From Gigaspora margarita (lineage: Eukaryota > Glomeromycota > Glomeromycetes > Diversisporales > Gigasporaceae): a stretch of DNA of 64,000 bases. Both the position numbers and the translations under genes were made by a program. The notes beneath the pieces were generated by a model, which had not been told where the DNA came from, did no database searches, and saw only the letters and a program-made list of their open reading frames with translations. The stretch spans positions 114,531 through 178,530 of the forward strand of contig WTPW01000400.1 in NCBI GenBank assembly GCA_009809945.1. The letters are read 5' to 3'. Positions 45,918-55,745 of this stretch are shown in pieces (position 1 is the stretch's first letter; every line of letters begins with the position of its first letter).

Positions 45918-47540
45918 TCAAAGTTACCACTATGGGAAAAGGCTTTTATTCAAGCAACCAGATTAAGGGTGCCTCTTTGAGTGCCTGATTTTTGTTACAT
46001 TGATGAGAGTACAACTAGCCACACATACAACTTTTGGTTATCTAATTTATGTAGTCCGCCTCGCCTGAAGGTTCTACACTAATTGCCATACCTACAACCC
46101 AACTAGGGTTGCCTATTTAAACCCTCTAGTCCATACTTCGCCTGTCAATCCTACTTGTATCACCAGTACAGTCCTTCACTACATAAGTCAGTCAAGGCCA
46201 GTCCCGAATAGTGTGTGGAATCCCTTTAGAACTAGTTTATCCTTGTAGCACACTTGGTAGAGCAGTCCCTGTCCCACACAGGTATTATCTATGCTTCGGT
46301 AACTTACAAATCTGCATCACACTGACACTTGGGGTCAGAGCTAACCATTAAACCCCTACCATTACCTACTTCTGATCTTGTGAGGTTCACTCCAATCCTG
46401 ATACCCACCACAACCTTCCTATCAGTCCTTTCTTAGTATCCCCAAACTTCCAAACCAGTTAGCCTGGAAGGGTCAGTCAGCCTGGCTTTAAGTGCTGAAT
46501 GAACTCCCTCTCCTTCGTACATGCTGCTGAAACATATGTTCTTTTCCTCCGGTATGACTCCATTGCCAGGTTGGTGGACCCCCCTTCTCGAGGGTCAGGA
46601 ACCTGTAAAATTTTAGTTTTAAAAACTCAAAATTTTTTCTGATAACAATAAAAAATTTAGACAAATTTTAGCTTAAATTTAGTAAATTTTAGATAAATTT
46701 TGATTTAAATTTTGTAAATTTTAGATAAATTTTAATTTAAATTTAGTAAATTTAGATAAATTTGATTTAAATTTAATAAATTTTGATAAATTTTAATTAA
46801 CTTTAGAAAAGTTTGATAGTTCATTCTTTTATTTTGTTAAAATACTTAATAATTTAGTATTTAAATTTTGCTGATTGTTATTAAATATAAAATTAGAAAC
46901 TAAGTCATATAAATTTATGTCTCTATATCACGGCATCAATATACTGTATACCTTAGAAGTTAAATAAGTTAAGTTTGTATAAAATTTTTATTAAAAATAA
47001 AATACGTATAACTAGGAATAAGCAAATCAAATATTTTTTGAATCTATTGCGGCCCACATTTTAGTTTACTGCTAATGCAGGCCAGAATTGTGAAATTCAG
47101 AAATATTTTGAAATTCTGAAATGTTCTACCTGTGCAGCATCCCATTTCTATATATCACAAACTATAATATAATAAGGAAATTTTTAGAAAATTTTAGTTA
47201 AAATTGATAATTTTAGATATAAAATTCATCAGAATTTAAAAATTTTAGAAAATTTGAGTTGATACTTGAAATTTTAGATTTTTTGTGGAAATTTTAGATC
47301 TAAAATTTTATGGGTCCCTGTCAAGGGTCTTGTCCAGTTCTCTGGCTCCAGTTTCCGATACTTCAATTATAGTTAGCACTGTCAAAGATCTTTGCTACTT
47401 TCTTACTTGGGACTTTCAAATGGGTATCTATTTTCTGATCCTTGGATTTTGTGCGCCCAGCAGCTCCCATTCAAGATGGTGTACCAAAGGACCTACAAGG
47501 AGAAATGGTACTATAACATAGGCCTATTTTTTCAAAATGC
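45918..47540 (-). repeat. tRNA-headed dispersed repeat, copy 3 (least decayed, headless)
   Basis: Read on the minus strand, 46590-45918 aligns with 39570-40066: ACCAACCTGGCAATGGAGTC, AAAGAACATATGTT, GGCTAACTGGTTTGGAAGTT, ATAATACCTGTGTGGGACAG, GAGGGTTTAAATAGGCAACC. The segment 47520-47310 aligns with 39420-39580 (GGAAACTGGAGCCAGAGAAC). Between them, 46600-47300 is an AT-rich expansion of TAAATTTTAGATAAATTTTG units of about 35 bp. GC content is much higher than in copies 1 and 2. The tRNA-like head is missing, so the 5' part is truncated near 47540. Confidence 0.65.
46660..46820. repeat. Tandem TAAATTTTAGATAAATTTTG units
   Basis: About four units of 34-36 bp, diverging to the right; interior to repeat copy 3. 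Pure A/T/G composition, non-coding. Confidence 0.7.
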
Positions 47541-47946
47541 CACCAGTTGAATAGGCAGTTTTATATATTTAATTTAAATATATACTATTTTTATAGAATA
47601 ATTTTAGACCAAATTTTTTATTATCTTGACTAAATAAATTAATATCAATATAAAAAGACTTATTGCTAAGTTTATAGTTATTATAGTCTTAATCCACTAT
47701 ACTGATTATATTATTTGCTTAATTTGGTTTTAGTTCAAAGCATATACAGTAGTTCTATAATAATTTAGTAAGGATTTTTTAAATATCTTGTTCCAAGTTG
47801 AATTTAATTTTTTTAAAATTAGCAATATAGCACCAAAATAGGTCTAGTAAAAGAAACCCAAAATTTTTTAACAATATTAAAATAATTAGTTTAAGCTATT
47901 AAAACTATTTAGAATTACTACTTTGTATTTATTTTAGAATATAATA

Positions 47947-49299
47947 CAGTATACTCCCATATAATTACTTTTTATATAGTTACAAACTCTATAATTACAC
48001 CAAAAAATAATTTATTTTTTTATATTAAAAATACCTCAATACAGTAACAATTATATTATAATCATTTTTACATTTTTTAAGAATTTTTTTGGCTTATTTT
48101 AATAATAAATTACCTCTTCTACTTCTTTACAATAACATTTATATATGGTCATAGATGATTGCTATATAGAAAAGTTATATTTTAATAATTAAATCAACTT
48201 TTATACAATAAATAAAATTGTTCAATTAATATTGTTTTTTATTTTACTTATCTATGAATATATCTAAAAATTTGTGAACTTTTTTATAGAAAAGTAAAAT
48301 CAAAAAACATATTAATGAAATATCAACCTATTTATATAAAAATTTCATTTTAGTGTATTTTGTTGACCAATTTTTTTTATTGTATAAAAATTGATTTACT
48401 TAGTATATTTTGTAATGTTCATATATAAAAATTTTTTAAAATTTATTTTAAAAAATTTTTATATACGATTATTAAGCATTGTTGTATATAAAAGTCAAAA
48501 TAATACTAAGTAAATAGATTTTTATGCAATAAAAAGTTGTTTGAAATACACCTTATATAAAAATTTTTATGCAAACTGGATTACATTTTTATTAGTACTG
48601 CTTTTCATTTTATGTACCTACGAATATAGCTAAAAATTTTGCAATTTTTTGTAAAAATGTAAAATAAAAAATGTATTAATAAAAATGTCAACCTATTAAT
48701 ATAAAATTTTAGTGTAGACGCATTTTCTCTTGAACAACTTTTTATATTGTATAAAATCTATTTGCATAGTATTATTTTGACTTTTATATATAGCAACTAT
48801 CAATAATTATATATGAATATTTTTTAAAATAAAATTTAAAAATCTTTATATACAATTATAATTATTGCTATATATGAAAGTAAAATAATACTAAGCAAAT
48901 CAATTTTTATGCATTGCTCAAAAAAACAAAATACATTTATAAAATTTCATGTAATCAGTTGATATTTCATTAATATGGTTTTTTTTATGTTTCTACAAAA
49001 CAAATTAAATTTTTTAGTTATATTCGTAAGTAAGTAAATGAAAACAGACTAATAAAAAGTTATCCAATTTATGTAAAAGTTCTATGCTAAGTGTATTTTG
49101 TTTTTTTTTGAACAACTTTTTTATAGAATAAAGATCAATTTACGTTGACTTTCCTAAATAACAACTATCTATAATTATATATAATTTTTTTTAAAATACC
49201 TTTATTAAATCACTTTTATTATATTAATTAATTATAATTTGTGCTTATGTAGAGGCACTTTTATAAAATTACATCTTATGATTATTGGGAGGATGACTA
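47947..49299. mobile_element. Large palindromic CAGTATACTCCC-ended TIR element
   Basis: Left end CAGTATACTCCCATATAATT; right end reverse-complemented TAGTCATCCTCCCAATAATC. TA flanks at 47945-47946 and 49300-49301. The 1353-bp body is made of nested inverted repeats: ATTGATTTACTTAGTAT and ATACTAAGTAAATAGAT face each other around about 48450, and the motif recurs near 48765 and 48885. Non-coding, mariner/pogo-like. Confidence 0.65.
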
Positions 49300-50090
49300 T
49301 ATTAAACAATTAATTTTTTGATATAAATTATATACTAATAAATTTAATTGTTTGCTAAATAGTATTTAATTGTAGCAACCTTTTGTTTTTGTTAAATAAT
49401 AAATATGAGCTTTTAATCTGATTATTTCTAAAATTATGAAAAATTTTAAAATAGTATCAATTTTGCTTATATTTTTGCAACTAATCAAAATTTTTGAATA
49501 CTAGTTAGTATATCTAAATTATTTAATCTACTAGGTACTAATATAAGTTAGTTATGCTTATTTATTAATTTGCAATATACTCTAAAAATAATACTTCTAA
49601 AATTTGATATATAGACATTTATTATTTGTTAATCAATTAAATATAAGAATAAATCTCATGTTTACTAATTGCTCGCTCATATGATTCTGATAATATTTTT
49701 ACTAATAATGTAATACTATAGGATATCTTTCAATTACCAACAAATTATCATGGTATATCTTTTTGAAATTATTAGTATTTTTATATAGCAGAATTTATTA
49801 ATTATTAATAATTCTTAATTACAAATAGTAGATATATATGTATAATAGCATTGTGATATAAATAATTTGTTATACTAGATTAGTAAAATTAATTAAAATA
49901 TGATGCATATTAAAAAATCATTTTTCATAGCACAAAAAATTTTCTATTTAAAGTTAATATGCAATTTGAAAGATGACAGTTATAAAAGTAAGGTATCCCA
50001 TTTTGATTTTCTTTTCTACGTTGTAAATTATCAAATATATGAATAGAATTTGATTGGTCTATATTTATTTAAAGAACTTCTTGAGATAAA
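49300..50090. other. AT-rich spacer
   Basis: No gene or structured repeat recognised. Confidence 0.55.
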
Positions 50091-50094
50091 TTTG

Positions 50095-50285
50095 TTGAAA
50101 TTTCTTGAAATGGTTTGAATTTCTTGAGATGAATTGATATGTTGAATTTCTTGAGATAAATTGATAGGATGGTTTTCTTGAAACATGTTGATCAGTTGGA
50201 TTTCTTAGAATTGATTGATTGGTTGGATTTCTTGATATAAGTTGATCAGTTGAATTTCTTGAGACAAATTGCTTAAATTGGAATC
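50095..50285 (-). repeat. TTGAATTTCTTGAGATAAATTGAT repeats in the Crypton 2 tail
   Basis: About six degenerate units of 33-36 bp (TTGAATTTCTTGAGATAAAT). On the minus strand they encode QEIQLINLYQEIQPINQF-like 11- to 12-residue repeats beyond the catalytic Tyr. Crypton pseudogene 1 also ends in a repetitive tail, of different sequence. Confidence 0.65.
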
Positions 50286-51345
50286 ATAAAGAGAAACTAA
50301 ACTTGATATTTCTATTAATTTTTGTAACTTATTGGTTCTTTTATAGGCTCGGACCCCTTGCACACTATTATGCCAAGTAATATCCATTATTGTTTTTCCA
50401 GAATTTATTATCATGTAAGATCTGTGTTGCAGTCTTTCTTCCAGAATGATCTAACAATAAATTCTCAGGTACAGTAATTTTAGTATGTTGTCCAATTTTT
50501 TTCATAAACTTGTTGAGCCGATTTACACCATAATGTGTCTTTTTATCCCAAATACTAGTTTCTCTCTATTTTGGATTAACTTGTAATTACAGGTGTTCAT
50601 CTGCATCAGCTAGACGTTTAGAAAGATATAATTGAAAATCGCAACATGGTCCTTGAGTACCAGGATAATCTGCAAGCATTGGGATAATTTGTGCATTTCC
50701 TCCATTAATACCTCATTGATTATTTTTGGCAATGTATCTAATAAAATTAAATCCACCATCCTCCTGTTGTTTTAATTGATCAGCTTTAATATAGTAGTGT
50801 TCACCGCCACAGCATACAAATATTATAGCCTTCCAGAAAAAAATTCGGTAAATTAAATTTTCTGGTGTTAAAATCGTCATTGATTCATGCTGAAGGATAT
50901 GTCTAACTTCTTCCAAACTAAGTGCATGAGCACCTTGAATTTCGCCAAGCCTTTTTCTTGTAAATCGCTCATTTTTCCATGTAAAAAATGTCATAAATAT
51001 CAGGAATTCATATTGATTATGTAAATTAATTCTTGGTATTTTTGATGATTTCACTAAATGATGATTAATTAAATCAAGTGCTATTTTCAATGAATGAGCC
51101 TTATATTCTCGTCAATTTTGTTGTTTTGAAGGCGCTATGAATTCAACAATTTGTCTTTGAAGAACTCGAGTATCAGTAATCATTTCAATTGGAGTATCAT
51201 GGCCTTGTAACTTGCGAAATGTTTCTAATCTTGTAATCCAATTTCGAGTTGCCTTAACAGTATTTTTTACAGTTCCCTTATTTTTATAATATTCAATTTT
51301 ATTCTGTAAACGAGCTGGGTTCTTTATTTTCTAATAGTGAACGAG
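50095..51345 (-). pseudogene. Crypton-type (DUF3504-like) tyrosine recombinase pseudogene 2
   Basis: On the minus strand an N-terminal region (about 51330-51110) reads RNWITRLETFRKLQGHD, a TGA, then HSLKIALDLINHHLVKSSKI. The 50713-51090 frame has GAHALSLEEVRHILQHESM and IIFVCCGGEH, where relatives have LRGGEH: the first catalytic Arg is Cys (50809-50811). After a stop at 50713 the frame continues with two more stops to YGVNRLNKFMKKIGQH and LLLDHSGRKTATQIL (His-x-x-Arg kept, 50438-50449). A frameshift near 50410 leads to GVRAYKRTNKLQ with the presumed Tyr (50343-50345). The tail encodes QEIQLINL-type repeats. Same family as pseudogene 1; independently decayed and inactive. Confidence 0.78.
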
Positions 51346-51486
51346 CAGTCCATAGAGGTAAAAATAATACGATTATAGTTAATTTATTTATATTCATATC
51401 ATGACGTTATAAATTAAAAGCATATTTTAACGGACATATTTTAATTAATCATCAGAAATCATATGAGCGTTAGTCTCCGTGGGATA

Positions 51487-51583
51487 TGTAATAGATATTT
51501 AATGTCAGCCTCGATATCATCAATTGCCATGTCGGAGCCGTGGGCAATTGGTGATATCTACGGTAATTCATTAAATATCTTTT
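51487..51583. repeat. Long hairpin next to Crypton 2
   Basis: Arms AGATATTTAATG...CGATATCATCAATTGCC and GGCAATTGGTGATATCTACG...CATTAAATATCT enclose CATGTCGGAGCCGTG. It lies about 140 bp upstream of the first Crypton-like codons on that strand. Could be a MITE or a regulatory structure. Confidence 0.65.
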
Positions 51584-51978
51584 ACAAATAATATAATAAT
51601 TTTGATAGTCTTTAATATTCTTTTGTTATATATACTGATATATATACTGATATATATACTTGTTAAATGTAATATAAAAAAATAAAAAATTAAATAACAA
51701 TAGTTAATAATAATTTTGTTTATATTAAAAAAATATGAACTCTAACGATAATAATACTTAAAAAACAAGGAAGTTAGTAAAAAAATTTAACTATATTAAA
51801 AACAAATAATTATATATAAAATATCTAAGTGTAGTTCTAAATATTATTGAACTAGGTTTTTATTCTTTAAAAACTTATTTAACTTATGCTATATAACCCA
51901 ATATTTATAAATTCCTAATAAATATATAGTTAAACTATATATATATAATAAAAAACTATAATCTGCTTAATAAATTAT

Positions 51979-52344
51979 ATAGACAATTGGTCTCACTATA
52001 ATAAATTTGGATCAAATTCTGATGATTTTATATCATTAAATTATTTTTTAATAGCAGTAGCAAATGCTTATCCTAAAGCATATAATACTAAATTTTTGGT
52101 CATAAACGTTTGTCTTGCATTACAGCTGATCTTGAAGTTTTGTTGGTCAGCAAAATTTTCTAGCCTTAATCCTGGGGTCCGCATAATTCGTATAATTTTG
52201 CAATGGCCGGATCACAATTCTGGACATATAACATCCATTTCCTTCAAATCACATGATTCATATGATTCTGATTGTGAGTACTACTCATCATACAGACCAT
52301 CCCAAGATTTCAAATTGACCGATCACGGCTTCATAATTTCTTGA
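51979..52344 (+). CDS. Possible coding exon or gene fragment, unrecognised
   Basis: A frame with balanced composition runs from about 51979 (IDNWSHYNKFGSNSDDFISL) to a TGA at 52342-52344, roughly 121 residues. It has no ATG; the stretch before is AT-rich. Notable parts: ANAYPKAYNTKFLVINVCLA, FCWSAKFSSLNPGVRIIRII, SHDSYDSDCEYYSSYRPSQD and a C-terminus FKLTDHGFIIS. An acidic Ser/Asp/Tyr stretch precedes the end. I do not recognise the family. It may be the last exon of a gene whose upstream exons are lost or too short to see. Confidence 0.4.
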   Translation: MDNWSHYNKFGSNSDDFISLNYFLIAVANAYPKAYNTKFLVINVCLALQLILKFCWSAKFSSLNPGVRIIRIILQWPDHNSGHITSISFKSHDSYDSDCEYYSSYRPSQDFKLTDHGFIIS

Positions 52345-52600
52345 TGATATCTTATATCAAGGTGTTGATAAATCATGCTTTGTAGTATTCTCAAAACATC
52401 AAGTATATCAAATTCTTCTATAGTTGTAGTACTCCATTAATATCGCTTATATCATAATAAACTCATTGTGTCTCTATACACAATACTTTATTTTAATCGA
52501 TAAGAATTCTAATGACTGTAATCATAAGGTAGCTGCACGATGCAGTCGAGGAACGTAAATAACGATTTTGTAATATATTCTTTTAACGTATTACTAGGAA
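52345..52600. other. Spacer
   Basis: Non-coding; nothing recognised. Confidence 0.5.
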
Positions 52601-52604
52601 CCGG

Positions 52605-52815
52605 AAACCGGTATAAGTCCGGAGCTCATAATAATTTTATTATGAAAGCGTTCGATAAGCCCTGAAAAATCTGGTCACGTACGCATCGCATTTTTCAGGG
52701 ACGTTACAGACGGAAAATGCCGAAACTACGGTTTTGATATTTCTATTATGAATGCATCAAAATCGGAATTTCGGTCATCAAAGCGCATAGAAATATAAGT
52801 CGTTCGCTTCGCTCC
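52605..52815. mobile_element. GTCCGGAGC-ended element
   Basis: Left AAGTCCGGAGCTCATAATAA; right CGCTTCGCTCCGGACAATAAT. The ends match those of the 29347-29946 element (AGTCC..CGCTACGCTCCGGACAATTA). The inside is GC-richer than the surroundings and has the inverted pair CCTGAAAAATC / GCATTTTTCAGG. No target duplication found. Confidence 0.5.
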
Positions 52816-53285
52816 GGACAATAATCAATCATTATACTCATATGTTATTTCACGTGGTACAGTACGTATTAGCTTGCTATATCGATATGCTCAGTTGAGA
52901 TTTACGGCTTCATCACCGGATTGCTGGCTTAGCTATATTTGTTCAGCTGGCATTCGTAATTATTAGGGTGTCCAATCAGATTCCAGATTTTGTCCACAAA
53001 CGCAAAACTCGAATGTAAACCATACTCTAAATACTTCGTACTATGCCCTGGTATATGACTATCATGAAGGGTTTCATGAAAATTAATCAACCATCTGCAT
53101 ATTTATATGCACCTAGTTGTTGTCTCTTTTTAGTAAAACCTCTTTGTTAAGTCATATAACTGACGCCATCTTTACTCGTCAAGTCATAGAATTATAATTT
53201 TTATACTGCTGATTTAAAGTTCCTAATGTTATATGATATATTTTGATTTTGCTGGTTGTTTTTTGCAGAAAATAATACAGATTAT
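52816..53285. other. Non-coding spacer
   Basis: Moderate composition but no sustained frame or RNA gene seen. Confidence 0.45.
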
Positions 53286-53289
53286 TTTT

Positions 53290-53745
53290 TTGCTCAGACC
53301 TAACCTGGGTCATATCTGGGTAGGTTAGTCTCTGGTAGGATTTGATACCAGGAGGCTAGACTAGAGATAGACAAGATAATAATGTAAATAATAACATTTA
53401 TTTGTTATACTTACGTATTATTATTAATTATTACTTATGACGAGTGATTATACTTATTGCGATTTTCAAATGTAGTCTGGAGAGTAAATTCAATAATTTG
53501 TTGATAGGATTGAATTTTACATACATTAAATACTTACTTATTAGTATCATTTTTACGTAAAATATTGGAAGAAATAGTTAGAAATAATATGTAATAATAT
53601 GTAATTAACTTTGCACATCTCTAGATTAGGTCTTGATTGGGTTCGAACCCAGGAGGTCAGATCTGGATCGAGCTTGAATGCAAGTGGCCAATCCTGAATT
53701 GGGTTTAATTCAAATTGGGCTTGACCCAACCAGATCTATCAAGAG
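53290..53745. repeat. Word-repeat region with a nested TAGAGAT-ended element
   Basis: Both outer parts (53290-53355 and 53625-53745) are made of CTGGGT, GGGTTC, CCAGGAGG and AGATCTGG words. Between them, 53362-53623 has ends TAGAGATAGAC and, reverse-complemented, TAGAGATGTGC. Its flanks GGCTAGAC and GATTAGGT differ only by transitions, so a decayed 8-bp hAT duplication is possible. Non-coding. Confidence 0.45.
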
Positions 53746-54055
53746 TCCAACTATTAATTACTATCGTAATTTATAATAATATATTAGCATGAATTTTATT
53801 GTATTTATAATTACTCCCTTTGAACAATTCAAGCGATTTATTATAAATTTAATAAAAAGATTTTTTATTCATTTGATTTTTTTTTTAAAAAAAAAAAAGT
53901 CATTAAAATGATTTGTTTTATTTTGCTAATTTTCTCTGATAGTGTATATAATGAAGATAAGTTATGCTTGAATAGTATATAATAGCATAAAAATTGATTT
54001 TTTACATAACTTATAGTAAAATAAATTTATGTATCAAAAAATATATTACTGGCTA
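53746..54055. other. 3' flank of the membrane-protein gene
   Basis: AT-rich, non-coding, with T and A runs at 53878-53898. Confidence 0.5.
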
Positions 54056-55448
54056 TTATATACCAAGACGAATAGTTAAAAGCGAGAGAGCAATTGAAGA
54101 AATAGAAATGATGGCGACTTTCCAGTAAGGAGTTTCAGGAAGATAAATACGTTTTTGTGAATAAATACTTGAAACGTGAAGGTCTACATATGTATAGTAA
54201 GCATAGGCTGGATACGTAATCCAGTAACTAAAAAAGAACACGAGAAGGCTGTAATATAACAATAATTGAATATGCAGGAATAAACTTGGCGATTTAGTAC
54301 ATAATTGTGTTTGTACTGTAGCAGATAAGAAATAGAAAAGATAGAATAACTTACGCATTGAACGAGAATTTATAAATTGTAAACACAAGATTGAGATTGC
54401 CAAGAGCATGAAAGATAGAACCAACAACCAATAGTAAAAGGTGATGTGGGTAATGAACTATCGCATCATGATGAATATTAGCTTTATCTTCCTTTTCAAC
54501 CAGTTCGCCTAAATTGTCACGATTTGCGCCACCATTCTTAAGCTCATGTAGAGTAGTCAAATATATACGAGTGAATTCAATAATAAGGGCCCAGTCGAAG
54601 CATAAACCTGTATTTATTCAACAATTGTGAGAATGGACCCAAATATTTTCACAATAAATACACAAAAAAACATCAAAATAATTTACCTTGACTCTTAAAC
54701 CACAAAGCATCATAGGGGAACTTGAATAAAATGCAAGTAATCGTAATGAATGAAATGTAAAATACGACAATAGGCCAAAAGACAAGTAAATTAATTTTTC
54801 CACCGGAACCAAGTATAAGAAGAATCAAGAATTCGGAAGCATTATGAAGTACACCAACAGTGGCCCATATTTTACCAACACCAGCAAAGAATATAGTGAG
54901 ACCAGCTAAGAGTGTCATCACAATATAAATAGCTATGGCACGATTAAAATCGATTGTTTGAACTGGCATAGCATCGCTATCACCTGCGCTGTAAAAACGC
55001 GTGATAAGACTACGTTTTGTAGGAGGATTATATGTCCATTTTATTGCAAAGTAACTTGAAAAAACCAAGACCACTTGATTGAATAGCAACGTAGTATCAA
55101 ATATGTTGCCATCGTATCCTATTTTTCATTATTTAATTTTAAAACAGCAATTCGCTCATAAATTAATCAAGCATTGATCAAAAAAATAAAAAATAAAAAA
55201 ATAAAAAAAATCTATATATATAAACATGGAATTTGAATTTATAAACCTTTTAGCTCAGGAAACCACATCAAATAACCAGTGAACCGGTAAGGAGCTTGTT
55301 CCGGAATTGAAAGATCAAACCCAGAAAAAGAACGGAATACAAGTACTAGCACCAGAAGAGATAGGAAGACACCAAAATACTGATTAAACTTTATCATTGT
55401 TTTTATGTCTATTTTGTTTCTACGAAGAGAATTCTTTCGAACGACCAT
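54056..55448 (-). CDS. Multi-pass membrane protein, unrecognised, 4 exons
   Basis: Exons on the minus strand: 55448-55247, 55118-54687, 54607-54355, 54284-54056. They join to 371 residues without a stop. Most splice sites are GT-AG; the first donor (GTTTAT) and the last acceptor (GCCAAG) are weak, and the last was chosen because the stronger CTACAG site shifts frame. About eight hydrophobic segments are seen (near 22-40, 76-95, 126-148, 152-171, 177-200, 265-290, 298-325, 350-370). A charged loop (232-258, ELKNGGANRDNLGELVEKED) separates helices 5 and 6. The N-terminus is basic (MVVRKNSLRRNK). It looks like an integral membrane protein of unknown role; I cannot place it in a family. No lesion is visible, so it is probably a live gene. 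Confidence 0.7.
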
Positions 55449-55595
55449 AATTAATTAATGATAAAATATTAAAAAAATTTTACGCAACAAAAACAAAAAA
55501 ATGTATTTTGCATTAATTGTTAAGCTGGCTAAATAACATACGACATTTATCATGTTTTTTTATGTTCTTCGTAATTGGAATGATCCTCATGCCGT
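55449..55595. promoter_or_regulatory. Upstream region of the membrane-protein gene
   Basis: AT-rich, with AATTAATTAATG just before the start codon on the plus strand. No defined promoter element. Confidence 0.25.
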
Positions 55596-55745
55596 CGCGC
55601 AGGTTCAGGTAGAATTCGCCGACAACCATTTCGCTGACAAACGTTTCGTCGACAACCTCTAGCCAACGCTAACTATAAAGCGAGCCAACCCTAACTTACA
55701 TCAGACTAAATTATAGCAGTCGGCAAAATGGTTATTGGCGAAATT
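55596..55745. repeat. Inverted dispersed repeat with GCCGACAACCATTT ends
   Basis: TTCGCCGACAACCATTTCGC (55605) faces GCAAAATGGTTATTGGCGAA (about 55723). It resembles the nested unit at 26530-26660 (CACCGACAATCATTTCA) and the 19022 array (GTCGGTGAAATAAC), with a CCAACCCTAAC core. Confidence 0.55.

Noticed and set aside
47285..47521. Plus-strand 78-codon frame
   Set aside because: Antisense to repeat copy 3, which aligns as non-coding repeat with copy 2.
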